From assembly GCF_016862435.1 (NCBI RefSeq), contig NZ_BOMY01000021.1, positions 1-64,000 on the forward strand: 64,000 bases of DNA, read 5' to 3'. The DNA is from Paractinoplanes tereljensis (GTDB taxonomy: Bacteria; Actinomycetota; Actinomycetes; Mycobacteriales; Micromonosporaceae). Below the pieces are notes generated by a model. The model had not been told where the DNA came from and made no database searches. It saw only the letters and a list, made by a program, of their open reading frames with translations. The translations under genes and the position numbers were made by a program. Position 1 is the stretch's first letter; every line of letters begins with the position of its first letter. Shown here one piece after another: positions 7,432 through 15,466 of the stretch.

Positions 7432-9258
7432 CGTCCACTTCTGGTTGGCCGACGCCGAGCAGTCCCAGATCTGCAGCCGGGTGCCGTCGGCCGAGCTCGG
7501 GCCGGTGGCGTCCAGGCACTTGCCGAGCGACCGCAGCGTGCCGTCGGCGTTCGCCGTCCACTGCTGGGCGGTGGTGCCGTTGCAGTCGTACAGCTGGATC
7601 TTGGTGCCGTTGGCCGAGCTGGCCGAGGTCACGTCGAGGCATTTGCCGAGCGCGCGCACGGTGCCGTCGGTGCCGACCGTCCAGGACTGGGCGGCGGTGC
7701 CGTTGCAGGTGTAGAGCTGCACCGCGGCGCCGTTGGCCGAGCTCGCCCCGGCCACGTCGACGCACTTGCCGCCGTAACCGGTGATCTGACCGGTGCGGGA
7801 AGGGCCTGCCCCCGCGTCGCCGGCACCCGCCCAGACGTAGGTTCCGGTCGTCTTGGCCGGCAGCGTCGCGGAGAACTGGCGCGCTCCCGCCCGTACGGCG
7901 AAGGTCTGGTTTGCAGTTGTTTGATTGACGACGACCGTGACCAGGGAGTTGTCAGGGTTGACGAAGGCGACGTTGGAGACCGAGCCGGCGGAGTTGCTGG
8001 CCACCCGCTTCGCGCCGGCTTTCACGAACTTCGAGAACTGGGCGACCATGTTGTAGTCCGGGGTCTTCCAGAAGGTGTCCGGGGCCGACGCGCTCTGCAC
8101 CAGCATGGTCGGGTCGGGCGAACCGGACCAGCGTTCCGGCGAGCGGTTCTGGTCCAGCATCGACACCCAGCCCTCGTAGAGCGTGGCCTGGTTGCGGAAG
8201 TACTGCACGATCCGGTCGGCGCCCGCGGTCCCCCACACCGAGCGCTCGGTCATCAGCACGTCCTTCTCCGGGTACGTCGCCTTGACCGTCGCCATCACCG
8301 ACGGCTCGCCGGCGTAGTCGTGGAACGCGATCCCGTCGACCGAGGAGCGGGCGTCGGCGGTGAGCACGCCCGCCGCGTACGACGCGCCCTCGGAGAAGTT
8401 GTGGTCGAACGCCCAGATCTTGGTGGTCGGCAGTTCGGCCCGCACCGCCTTGGCCAGCTGGCGTTCCTGATCGGCCGAGACCAGCATGCCCGGGTAGTCG
8501 GCCGGCGAGAACAACGGCTCGTTCTGCAGGGTAAGACCAAGAATCGGAATTCCCAGCGCCGCGTACGCCCGGACCGCCTTGCCGTAATACGTGGCCAGCG
8601 TCGGGATGTACTGGCTGAGCAGGCTTCCGCCGATGATGTTGTTGCTGGTCTTCATCCACGGCGGCGCGCTCCACGCGCTCGCGAAGATCTTCAGATCCGG
8701 GTTGATCGTCAGAGCCTGCTGCAGCGTCGAGATGATGTGGTAGTCGATGTCGCGCTGGATGGAGAACCGGGCCAGCGAAGGATCTGCAACTCCGTCGTCA
8801 TAGGTATAGAACTCATGCGAGGTGAAATCACTCGTGCCCAGGGTGATCCGCGCGACGTTGAACCCGGCCCCATTGACCGGGTCGACAAGCGCCCGCAGCG
8901 CGGCGTCCCGGCCGGCCGCACTCATCCGGGAAAGGTTGTAGATGGTCGACTCTTCAAGAGAGGACCCGACGCCGAGTACGGACTGGAACTGCTGACTCGT
9001 GTCGACAGTGATGGTGGCCGTGCCGCCGGCCGCCGCGGTGGCCAGGTCGGCCTGCTTGCTGAGCTGATAGGGCGTGCCGGCCAGGCCGGTGGCCGGGTTG
9101 GTGTACCAGTTGCCGTTCTTCGGTTCGTAGCCGGCGGTGCGCGACTCGGAGCTGAGATAGACCTGCACGGTGGTGGCCGCGGCCGCCTGGGCCGGGGCGC
9201 TGAAGCCGGCGGTGGCAAGGACGGCGGCGAGTACGGCCGCGATACGGGTACGGGACAT
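7420..9258 (-). CDS. Secreted GH30 glycosidase with C-terminal CBM13
   Basis: 612 residues from the ATG (MSRTRIAAVL) that has GAGGGG 8 nt upstream; an in-frame start 10 codons earlier lacks this. A signal peptide ends near APAQAAAATT. The catalytic (beta/alpha)8 domain contains SAWSAPPWMKTSNN, LTLQNEPLF (acid/base Glu about 247) and DVLMTERSVWG (nucleophile Glu about 338), the GH30 signature. A beta-sandwich follows, then a ricin-type CBM13 at about 491-611 with three QLYTCNG, QLYDCNG and QIWDCSA repeats. GH30 members act on beta-glucosyl, beta-1,6-galactosyl or xylan linkages; with GH54, GH42 and PL3 nearby, arabinogalactan side chains are plausible, but this is inference. Confidence 0.88.
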   Translation of the reverse strand: MSRTRIAAVLAAVLATAGFSAPAQAAAATTVQVYLSSESRTAGYEPKNGNWYTNPATGLAGTPYQLSKQADLATAAAGGTATITVDTSQQFQSVLGVGSSLEESTIYNLSRMSAAGRDAALRALVDPVNGAGFNVARITLGTSDFTSHEFYTYDDGVADPSLARFSIQRDIDYHIISTLQQALTINPDLKIFASAWSAPPWMKTSNNIIGGSLLSQYIPTLATYYGKAVRAYAALGIPILGLTLQNEPLFSPADYPGMLVSADQERQLAKAVRAELPTTKIWAFDHNFSEGASYAAGVLTADARSSVDGIAFHDYAGEPSVMATVKATYPEKDVLMTERSVWGTAGADRIVQYFRNQATLYEGWVSMLDQNRSPERWSGSPDPTMLVQSASAPDTFWKTPDYNMVAQFSKFVKAGAKRVASNSAGSVSNVAFVNPDNSLVTVVVNQTTANQTFAVRAGARQFSATLPAKTTGTYVWAGAGDAGAGPSRTGQITGYGGKCVDVAGASSANGAAVQLYTCNGTAAQSWTVGTDGTVRALGKCLDVTSASSANGTKIQLYDCNGTTAQQWTANADGTLRSLGKCLDATGPSSADGTRLQIWDCSASANQKWTLPA

Positions 9259-9346
9259 CGGTGGGGTCCCCTCGGAAAGTATTTTCACAGCTTGAATTAA
9301 CTGTCCCGAGATTTTGGCGCCTTCGATAGAGATCAGTCAATAACCG

Positions 9347-9883
9347 GTGTGGTTCACTCGTCGGGTGGTCGTGCTGCGCCCGTTCGACACCTCGCTGCTG
9401 AGCCTCGTACAGCCCTGGTTCCACCACCCCGAGGTGAATCGCTGGCTGGGCGGTCCCTCGTGGCCGGTCCCGCGGGCCGACCACTCCGACGAGCTCTTTC
9501 GCGGACTCCGGGTCCTGCGCTCGCACACGTGGGTGGCCTTCGACCGGGACGGGACGGCGGTCGGGTACATCGGCGGGGAGGTCTACGACCGCTGGTGCCG
9601 GTACTCCGAGGGCCCGGACGGCCCGGTCGTCGACAAGATCGAGCCCGGTCCGGCGATGGGATTCGCGTACGTCGTGGACCCACGCCGGTGGCGACAGGGA
9701 TTCGGCGTGGCCATCCTGCGCGCCTGCATGGACGCGCCCGAGGTGGCCGACGTGGTGCTGTTCGCGGCCGGCATCGAGCCCGGCAACGTCGCCAGCGTGC
9801 GCTGCGCGATCGCGGCCGGGCTACTTCCAGAGTCCGCTTCGCCGGACTGGGAGGACATGATCTACCACGTCCGGCGCCGGTGA
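9347..9883 (+). CDS. GNAT-family N-acetyltransferase
   Basis: 178 residues from GTG (an alternative GTG lies six codons downstream). The order VVLRPFDTSLLSLVQPWFHHPEV, WVAFDRDGTAVGYIGGEVYD, GFAYVVDPRRWRQGFGVAILRACMD and a C-terminal EPGNVASVRCAIAAGL follows the GNAT fold. The acetyl-CoA pyrophosphate loop is represented by RRWRQGFGVA. Substrate unknown. No clear ribosome binding site; the start is close to a possible leaderless promoter. Adjacent to, and convergent with, the methyltransferase gene. Confidence 0.8.
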   Translation: MWFTRRVVVLRPFDTSLLSLVQPWFHHPEVNRWLGGPSWPVPRADHSDELFRGLRVLRSHTWVAFDRDGTAVGYIGGEVYDRWCRYSEGPDGPVVDKIEPGPAMGFAYVVDPRRWRQGFGVAILRACMDAPEVADVVLFAAGIEPGNVASVRCAIAAGLLPESASPDWEDMIYHVRRR

Positions 9884-9884
9884 C

Positions 9885-10661
9885 TTACGGCTTGCGACCG
9901 ACCGCGCAGTAGACGTCGAGGTGCCCCGGCGAGGTGCCCGGCTCCGGCCGCCACTGCGAGGTCGACACCACGCCCGGCTCGAGAATTTCCAGGCCCTCGA
10001 AGAAGCCCTCGATCTCCTCGGGCGTACGCAGGTTGTAGGGGTGCCCGCTCTGCTTGGCGACCCGCTGGCTCTCCACGCTCTCCGCGCTGGTGCTGGTCCC
10101 GTCGCTGACCGCCAGGTAACTGCCCGACGGCACGGCGGCGAGCAGCGTCCGGACGATCGACTTGGCCTGGTCGTAGTCGGCGACGTTACCCAGGATGCCG
10201 ATCATGGTCAGCGCGACCGGCCGGCTGAAATCGAGCGTCTGCGCGGCCTCGCTGAGAATCCGCTCCGGGTTCTCCACGTCGGAGTCGATGTACGCGGTCT
10301 TCCCCTCGGCCGAGCTGGTCAGTAGCGCCCGGGCGTGCACGAGCACGAGCGGGTCATTGTCGACGTAGACGATCCGGGAGTCGGGCGCCACCCGCTGCGC
10401 GACCTCGTGGGTGTTGTCGGCCGTCGGCAGCCCGGTCCCGATGTCCAGGAACTGCCGGATCCCCGCCTCCCCGGCGAAGAGCGTGACCGCCTGAATGAGG
10501 AACCGCCGCTGCTCGCGGGCCACCCCCACGATCGCCGGGTTGGCCGCCCTAAGCGCCTCCCCCAACTCCCGGTCGACGGCAAAGTTGTCCTTGCCCTCAA
10601 GCAGGTAGTTCCAGACCCGAGCACTGCTGGGCCGACTCGTGTCGATGTTGGGCTCGGTCAT
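9885..10661 (-). CDS. DUF574-family SAM-dependent methyltransferase
   Basis: 258 residues; ATG with GAAGGGG 7 nt upstream. The sequence RVWNYLLEGKDNFAVDRELG, IRQFLDIGTGLPTADNTHEVAQ, RIVYVDNDPLVLVHARALL and ALTMIGILGNVADYDQAKSIVRTLLAAVPSGSYLAVSDGT matches the actinobacteria-specific DUF574 methyltransferase family. FLDIGTG is the SAM-binding motif and YVDNDP the acidic loop. Members are numerous in Streptomyces and relatives and are frequently developmentally regulated; the methyl acceptor is not known. It stands alone between convergent and same-strand neighbours. Confidence 0.88.
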   Translation of the reverse strand: MTEPNIDTSRPSSARVWNYLLEGKDNFAVDRELGEALRAANPAIVGVAREQRRFLIQAVTLFAGEAGIRQFLDIGTGLPTADNTHEVAQRVAPDSRIVYVDNDPLVLVHARALLTSSAEGKTAYIDSDVENPERILSEAAQTLDFSRPVALTMIGILGNVADYDQAKSIVRTLLAAVPSGSYLAVSDGTSTSAESVESQRVAKQSGHPYNLRTPEEIEGFFEGLEILEPGVVSTSQWRPEPGTSPGHLDVYCAVGRKP

Positions 10662-10723
10662 CAGAAAACCCCTTCGATCGGGCGGCCGTCAGACAGCGAT
10701 CATAGGCAACCCCAACCAACCCG

Positions 10724-11821
10724 CTAACGGCGGCCGTGACCACTGTGGGCACTGACGTACTCGCCGCCGCAGGACTCGGCCAGGGACGGGCCGAACAGGG
10801 CCGCCGGGAAGTGCGCGCCGGGCTTTCCCTCGCCGGCCAGCAGGCGCTTGGCCACCTCGGCCGGGACCGCGCCGGTGAAGGACTGCGCCTCACCCACCCG
10901 CAGCCAGCCCTCGGCGGTCGAACCGTCCGGCCAGCGCACGACGGCGTGACCCCAGGAGAATTCGCGCGGGCGCTTGCGGGCCTTGAACTCGACCGATGCC
11001 AGGCGGCGGATAGCGAAGGCGCGCAGCGGTGCGAGGTACAGCAGGGCGGTCGCGATCGGCAGCGCCGCCCGGATCACCGGTGACGACGGCGCCTCGCTGG
11101 ACGCCGACAACACCGACGGTGCTCCGCTGGCCCGCTGGGCGGCGATCAGCTCGCCGAGCGGCATGCTCGCGGTGGTGACCGTGTCGCCGTCCGGCAGGGT
11201 CAGGTCGAGCGGCTCACCGGCCAGTTGCGCGGGGGCGAGCCGGCCGGACCGATAGCGACGGCCACCGAAGCGGCGGCCGCCCTCGACGCCGGGCAGGCCT
11301 TCGAGCATCGTGCCGGCCAGCGCCTCGCCCAGCCGCCCGGCCTCCAGGTCGAGCGACGGGATCATGTCGACCCGCACGTGGGACGGCTGCGGGCGGCCCT
11401 CGCACAGGCTGACCACCACGCTCTCGGTGGCCGTCACGCCGAAACCGGCCCCGGTGACCAGCGTCCGGCCGGCGGCCGTGGCCGCCTCGTGCCGGTCGAG
11501 CACGACGCCGACCGCGGCCACGTCGTTGGCCAGGTCCACGTAATGGGTGCCGGGCAGGCACGCCTCGATGATCGGGGCGGCGGTCACGGTGAACGGCCCG
11601 ATCGTGTTGATCACCACGGCCGGCCGCTGGCCCCGGATCTCGGCGGCCATCGCCGCCACGTCCCAGGCCACCACCACGCGACCTCCACCCGGTGACGCGG
11701 CCGTCAGCCGGGCCTCGTCCCGGCCGACCAGGACGGGCTCTACCCCGCGGCGCAGCAGCTCGGCGGCGATTGCTCGGGCGCTGCGGCCGGTACCGCCCAG
11801 AATCCAGACTTCGTTCGACAC
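10724..11821 (-). CDS. Saccharopine dehydrogenase-like NAD(P)-binding oxidoreductase
   Basis: 365 residues from GTG (VSNEVWILGGTGRSA) preceded by GGAGG at 5 nt; the frame is open 17 codons further but through the operator region. The N-terminal Rossmann fold has GGTGRSARAIAAELLRRG, VLVGRDEARL, VINTIGPF, HYVDLANDV and VTGAGFGVTATESVV, as in the saccharopine dehydrogenase/trans-acting enoyl reductase superfamily. The exact substrate cannot be told. Divergent from a TetR gene across two matching 17-bp palindromes, so it is almost certainly that repressor's target. Confidence 0.8.
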   Translation of the reverse strand: MSNEVWILGGTGRSARAIAAELLRRGVEPVLVGRDEARLTAASPGGGRVVVAWDVAAMAAEIRGQRPAVVINTIGPFTVTAAPIIEACLPGTHYVDLANDVAAVGVVLDRHEAATAAGRTLVTGAGFGVTATESVVVSLCEGRPQPSHVRVDMIPSLDLEAGRLGEALAGTMLEGLPGVEGGRRFGGRRYRSGRLAPAQLAGEPLDLTLPDGDTVTTASMPLGELIAAQRASGAPSVLSASSEAPSSPVIRAALPIATALLYLAPLRAFAIRRLASVEFKARKRPREFSWGHAVVRWPDGSTAEGWLRVGEAQSFTGAVPAEVAKRLLAGEGKPGAHFPAALFGPSLAESCGGEYVSAHSGHGRR

Positions 11822-11834
11822 GACGACCTCCGTA

Positions 11835-11882
11835 ATGACATGGCGTGTCATCACCATAGCGCGTGATGACATGCCATGTCAT
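11835..11882. promoter_or_regulatory. Double TetR operator, ATGACA-N5-TGTCAT twice
   Basis: Two 17-bp inverted repeats, ATGACATGGCGTGTCAT at 11835-11851 and ATGACATGCCATGTCAT at 11866-11882, sit 31 bp apart centre to centre in the divergent intergenic region. The second overlaps the -35 region of the TetR gene, whose -10 is probably TAATCT at 11887-11892. The spacing of three helical turns places two repressor dimers on one face of the DNA. This explains co-repression of both divergent genes. Confidence 0.8.
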
Positions 11883-11898
11883 CGGGTAATCTGGGACC

Positions 11899-12465
11899 GT
11901 GAGCAGATGGCCGACCGACGCGCGGGAGCGCCTCGAGCGCGCGGCCATCGAGCTGTTCCAGGAGCAGGGGTTCGCCGCCACCACGGTTCCGGAGATCACC
12001 GCACGGGCCGGCCTCACCACACGCACCTTCCACCGGCATTTCGCCGACAAGCGCGAAGTGCTCTACGCCGGGGCCGATGCCTCCGGCCTCGCCACCCGGC
12101 TCATCGCGGACGCCCCGGCCGGCCTGCCGCCGCTCGCGCTGATCATGGAAGGCCTGCGGACCGTCGTGGCCACCCGGTTCGAGGGGCGGCGGGAAGACCT
12201 ACGCGTACGGCGCGAGATCGTTCGCTCCGATTCCGGGCTGCGCGAGCGTGACCTGCAGAAATGGGCCGACATGAGTGCGGCGATCCGGGCCGGCTTCACC
12301 GCCCGGGGCATCGCGGCGATGCGGGCGGCACTGCTGGCCGACACCGCCGTGAGTCTGCTGCGGGTGTCCCTCGAGGAGTGGCTCGACCACGACGACGATC
12401 GCGAGCTCTTCGAGATCGTCCGAACCGGACTGGACGCGATGCGCACCGAGCTGGCCGCCGGCTGA
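11899..12465 (+). CDS. TetR-family transcriptional regulator
   Basis: 188 residues from GTG. The DNA-binding domain is clear: ARERLERAAIELFQEQGFAATTVPEITARAGLTTRTFHRHFADKREVLYAG. The remaining helical domain would bind a ligand. The start codon lies 6 bp after a TAATCT -10 element, suggesting a leaderless mRNA. It should repress itself and the divergent oxidoreductase gene through the paired palindromes between them. Confidence 0.92.
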   Translation: MSRWPTDARERLERAAIELFQEQGFAATTVPEITARAGLTTRTFHRHFADKREVLYAGADASGLATRLIADAPAGLPPLALIMEGLRTVVATRFEGRREDLRVRREIVRSDSGLRERDLQKWADMSAAIRAGFTARGIAAMRAALLADTAVSLLRVSLEEWLDHDDDRELFEIVRTGLDAMRTELAAG

Positions 12466-12480
12466 CGCACCGGCGCCCGG

Positions 12481-14049
12481 TCACCACAGCTGGGCGCCGG
12501 GCCGGCGGACGATCTCCCCCTGGTGACAGGTCGGGCAGCCCGCCAACGACCAGCGGGACGAGGCACAGTACGGACACTTCCGGGCCGCGGTGGAGGTGGC
12601 CGCGCACACGGCGCACAGGACCGTGCCCGGATCAAGCCGGTAGGCCGCGCCACAGTCGGTGCACACGTGGGTCGCCGCCCGCGGTCCGGTGCGGACCGAC
12701 GGCGCCCGGACGTCGACGCCCTGCTCGATCGCCTCGACGATGCGGTGCAGCGGCGGGATCAGGCCCGGCCTGCGCTGCCAGCCGGCGGCGAGCCGGCGTG
12801 CCTCGCCGGTGTGGCCGGCGGTCATCAGGCCGACCAGCTGGTTGGTGACCAGGTGCTGGTTGTCCGGGTCGAGGGCGGCACCGGCGGCGAAGTGCGGCAA
12901 CGCCGCCGTCGCGTCGCCGAGCGCGAACAGCAGCACGTGGCCGATCATGTTGTGCAGGTCGGAGCCGAGCTTCGGGTCCTTGGCGGTCTCCGGCTGACCC
13001 AACGCCCAGCGCAGCTGGCGCAGCGCCGCGTCCGGTGCGCCCAGATCCTCGAGCAGGCTCCCGGCCACCCGCCGGATCCGCGGCTGCAGCGCGGTCGGCA
13101 GCAGAATCACCTTGGTGATCAGCCGCAGCGCGTCGTGCGGCAGTCCGGCCTCCTCCAGGATCAGCGCGACGTCGACGGTGGTCTCCACCGTGGGCCGCCC
13201 GGGCAACCCCTCGATCGAGAGGGCCACCTCGGCGGCCTCCCGGAGCCGGCCCTGGGCCAGCCAGGCGTGGGCGAGCGTCTGCCGCACCTCGAACGTGCCG
13301 GCCAGGTCGGGGCGGCGGGCGAGCAGGCCGGCGACCTCGGCCGGGCGCTCGGCGGCGAGCAGATCCCGGCTCCGGATGAGCAGCTCGACCAGGTCCTCCT
13401 CGGCCGCGGCGGGCAGGGCAAGGCCACGGTACGGCGCCAGGATCGCGTCCAGCCGGGTGAAGTCCTCCGGCGCGTCCCGCAGGTCCACCGTGCCGTGCCG
13501 GCCCCAGTCCGGCGGCTCGGTGCCGTCCCGCAGCAGCACGTGGCCGATGGCGCATCCGGTCTCCGCCATCAGCTTCATCAGCTGGTCCTCGGCCAGCAGC
13601 CACTCCCGGGCCAGGCCGTCCACGTACGGGCGGGTGATGATGCGCAGGACCGCCTGGACGTCGACCAGCCGGGCCACGTAACCGGCGATGTTGACCCCGG
13701 CCGGCCCGAGGTCCTCCTCGAGGTTCTCCAGGTCCAGCAGCACCTCGTAGCCGCGGTCGCGCAGATGCGCGGTGAGACGCCGGCACCACTGCTGGACCGC
13801 CTCGTCCTCCCAGCGGTAGGAGACGAAGATCCGCGGTGGGTAACCGGCGGTGCGCGGCCGGTCCTGCAGTTCCCGCACCGCGGACCAGAGGGCGGCCCGG
13901 CGCAGCCGCAGCGAACCGGCCCGCTTGGCCGCGGCCTCGATCCGCGGGCGCGGGCGGGGCGCGGTGCCCACCAGGTCGTCGAGCGTCTCGGCCGCACCGG
14001 TCAGTGGGAACCGGTAGATCGGCCGGCGGGCGGAGTCCGAATCGGTCAT
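12481..14049 (-). CDS. TIR-domain protein with TPR-like region and C-terminal zinc ribbons
   Basis: 522 residues from ATG (MTDSDSARRPIYRFPLTG) with GGGAG 7 nt upstream; the frame extends 48 codons upstream into the divergent gene without a better start. Residues about 72-165 form a TIR domain: RIFVSYRWEDEAVQQWCRRLTAHL, GYEVLLDLENLEEDL, and REWLLAEDQLMKL, whose Glu (about 154) sits where TIR NADases have the catalytic Glu. The centre is helical with TPR-like repeats (LAHAWLAQGRLREAAEVALSI, LPHFAAGAALDPDNQHLVTNQL). The C-terminus has four Cys pairs (CTDC, CAVC, CPYC, CPTC), a double zinc ribbon. TIR domains in bacteria hydrolyse NAD+ or make signal nucleotides, often in phage defence; here that role is inference. 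It is divergent from an XRE regulator. Confidence 0.75.
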   Translation of the reverse strand: MTDSDSARRPIYRFPLTGAAETLDDLVGTAPRPRPRIEAAAKRAGSLRLRRAALWSAVRELQDRPRTAGYPPRIFVSYRWEDEAVQQWCRRLTAHLRDRGYEVLLDLENLEEDLGPAGVNIAGYVARLVDVQAVLRIITRPYVDGLAREWLLAEDQLMKLMAETGCAIGHVLLRDGTEPPDWGRHGTVDLRDAPEDFTRLDAILAPYRGLALPAAAEEDLVELLIRSRDLLAAERPAEVAGLLARRPDLAGTFEVRQTLAHAWLAQGRLREAAEVALSIEGLPGRPTVETTVDVALILEEAGLPHDALRLITKVILLPTALQPRIRRVAGSLLEDLGAPDAALRQLRWALGQPETAKDPKLGSDLHNMIGHVLLFALGDATAALPHFAAGAALDPDNQHLVTNQLVGLMTAGHTGEARRLAAGWQRRPGLIPPLHRIVEAIEQGVDVRAPSVRTGPRAATHVCTDCGAAYRLDPGTVLCAVCAATSTAARKCPYCASSRWSLAGCPTCHQGEIVRRPGAQLW

Positions 14050-14103
14050 CGGCGGTCTCCCTGCGCGTGGTCGGGGGTGGACGGGACCGGTTAGCGTCGA
14101 TCC

Positions 14104-15276
14104 ATGTCCAGGACGGACGACTTCGGGGTGGAGCTCCAGCGCCGCCGGGTGGCCGCGGGGGTGTCCCTGCGCGGGCTGGCAACACTTGTGCATTACGCCG
14201 CGTCACATCTGAGCCGGGTGGAGAACGGCCTGAGCCACGCCGGCCCGGACCTGGCCCGGCTCTGCGACGAGGCGCTCGCGGCCGGCGGTGCGCTGGCCGC
14301 CCTGGTACGGGACGAGCCGGCACCCGGGCCACGACCGGAGGCCGGCGCCGGCGAGGCCTCGTTCGCCGCCGGAGGGACCATAGCCGACGATCCGGCGAGC
14401 CGTCACGCCCTGCGACAGACGTTCCGCCAATTGCGCGCGACCGGCCGGCAGACGGCGCCGGCCCTGGTGATCCCGGTCGCGAAGGTGCAGACCCGCATCG
14501 TCACCGACCTCGCCGCGCAGTCGCACGGCCCGGTCCGCGACGAGCTGTTCGAGCTGGCCGCGCATCATGCCGAGTTCGTGGGCTGGATGCTGCAGGAGGA
14601 CGGCGATCCGGCCGGTGCGCTGGAGTGGACGACCCGCGCGGTGCAGCTGAACTCACCGACCGGCCGGTCCGACATGGCGGCGTACGCCCTGGTCCGCCGG
14701 GCCGAGCTGGCGCTCTACCGGAACCGTCCCGACCGGGTCATCGCCCTGGCCGCGCAGGCGCAGGAGATCGCCGGGATCAACCCGCGGATCGGTGCGCTGG
14801 CCGCCCAGCGGGAGGCGGCCGGGCACGCGCTGCTCGGCAACCGCGCCCGGTGCGAGGCGGCGCTGGCCCGGTCGTCGGAGCGGTGGGCCGGGCGCTCCCC
14901 CGCCGGGCGGCATCGAAACGATCTGTTCGGCTCGTCGTCGGTGCCGGACCTGCACGCGATGGTCGCCGCGTGGTGCGAAGTCGATCTCGGCCGGCCGGAT
15001 GCCGCGACCGAGAAGATCACCGCGGTGCTGTCCACCGTGCCCGGCGATGCGCGGCGGGCGCGCACGCTGCTGCGGGCCCGCCTCGCCGTGGCGCAGGCCC
15101 TGCGCGGTGACCTCGACTCGGCCTGTGCCCAGGCCGATCTCCTGCTGGCCGACGCGCGGGTGCTGGACTCGGCCACCACCCGCTGCCAGCTGCGCCGGCT
15201 CTCCCGGGTGCTACGCCGGTGGCCGCGGAACCAGCGGGCGGCCGAGACCAGGACGCAGATCAACCGCCTGCGCTGA
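14104..15276 (+). CDS. XRE-family regulator with TPR-like C-terminal domain
   Basis: 390 residues. N-terminal helix-turn-helix: FGVELQRRRVAAGVSLRGLATLVHYAASHLSRVENG, as in XRE/Cro proteins. The rest is all-helical with TPR-like motifs (AHHAEFVGWMLQEDGDPAGALEWTTRAVQL, AELALYRNRPDRVIALAAQAQEI, ARLAVAQALRGDLDSACAQADLLL), the form used by many actinobacterial regulators that sense peptides or partner proteins. Only 54 bp separate its start from the divergent TIR gene, so it probably controls that gene; it also lies directly upstream of the dynamin-like operon. No Shine-Dalgarno is evident, suggesting a leaderless message. Confidence 0.85.
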   Translation: MSRTDDFGVELQRRRVAAGVSLRGLATLVHYAASHLSRVENGLSHAGPDLARLCDEALAAGGALAALVRDEPAPGPRPEAGAGEASFAAGGTIADDPASRHALRQTFRQLRATGRQTAPALVIPVAKVQTRIVTDLAAQSHGPVRDELFELAAHHAEFVGWMLQEDGDPAGALEWTTRAVQLNSPTGRSDMAAYALVRRAELALYRNRPDRVIALAAQAQEIAGINPRIGALAAQREAAGHALLGNRARCEAALARSSERWAGRSPAGRHRNDLFGSSSVPDLHAMVAAWCEVDLGRPDAATEKITAVLSTVPGDARRARTLLRARLAVAQALRGDLDSACAQADLLLADARVLDSATTRCQLRRLSRVLRRWPRNQRAAETRTQINRLR

Positions 15277-15466
15277 TCGGCAACAGGCAACACATTGAAG
15301 CCCGGACCGGAGTACGCGGACGATGAAGGACGGGCCGCCATCGGCTGTTGTCGCCTTTCGGACATGCCAGCTCAAGTTGATGTTCATGCATGCCCGGCGG
15401 TCGCGCCGTGCATCACACCGAGGCCGATGAAAGGCCCCTACGCGGTCACTCCTCGAAGGGTTTTCG

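Noticed and set aside
12523..14094. 523-codon plus-strand frame opposite the TIR gene
   Set aside because: Antisense shadow; composition is typical of shadow frames and the TIR, TPR and zinc-ribbon motifs are on the minus strand.
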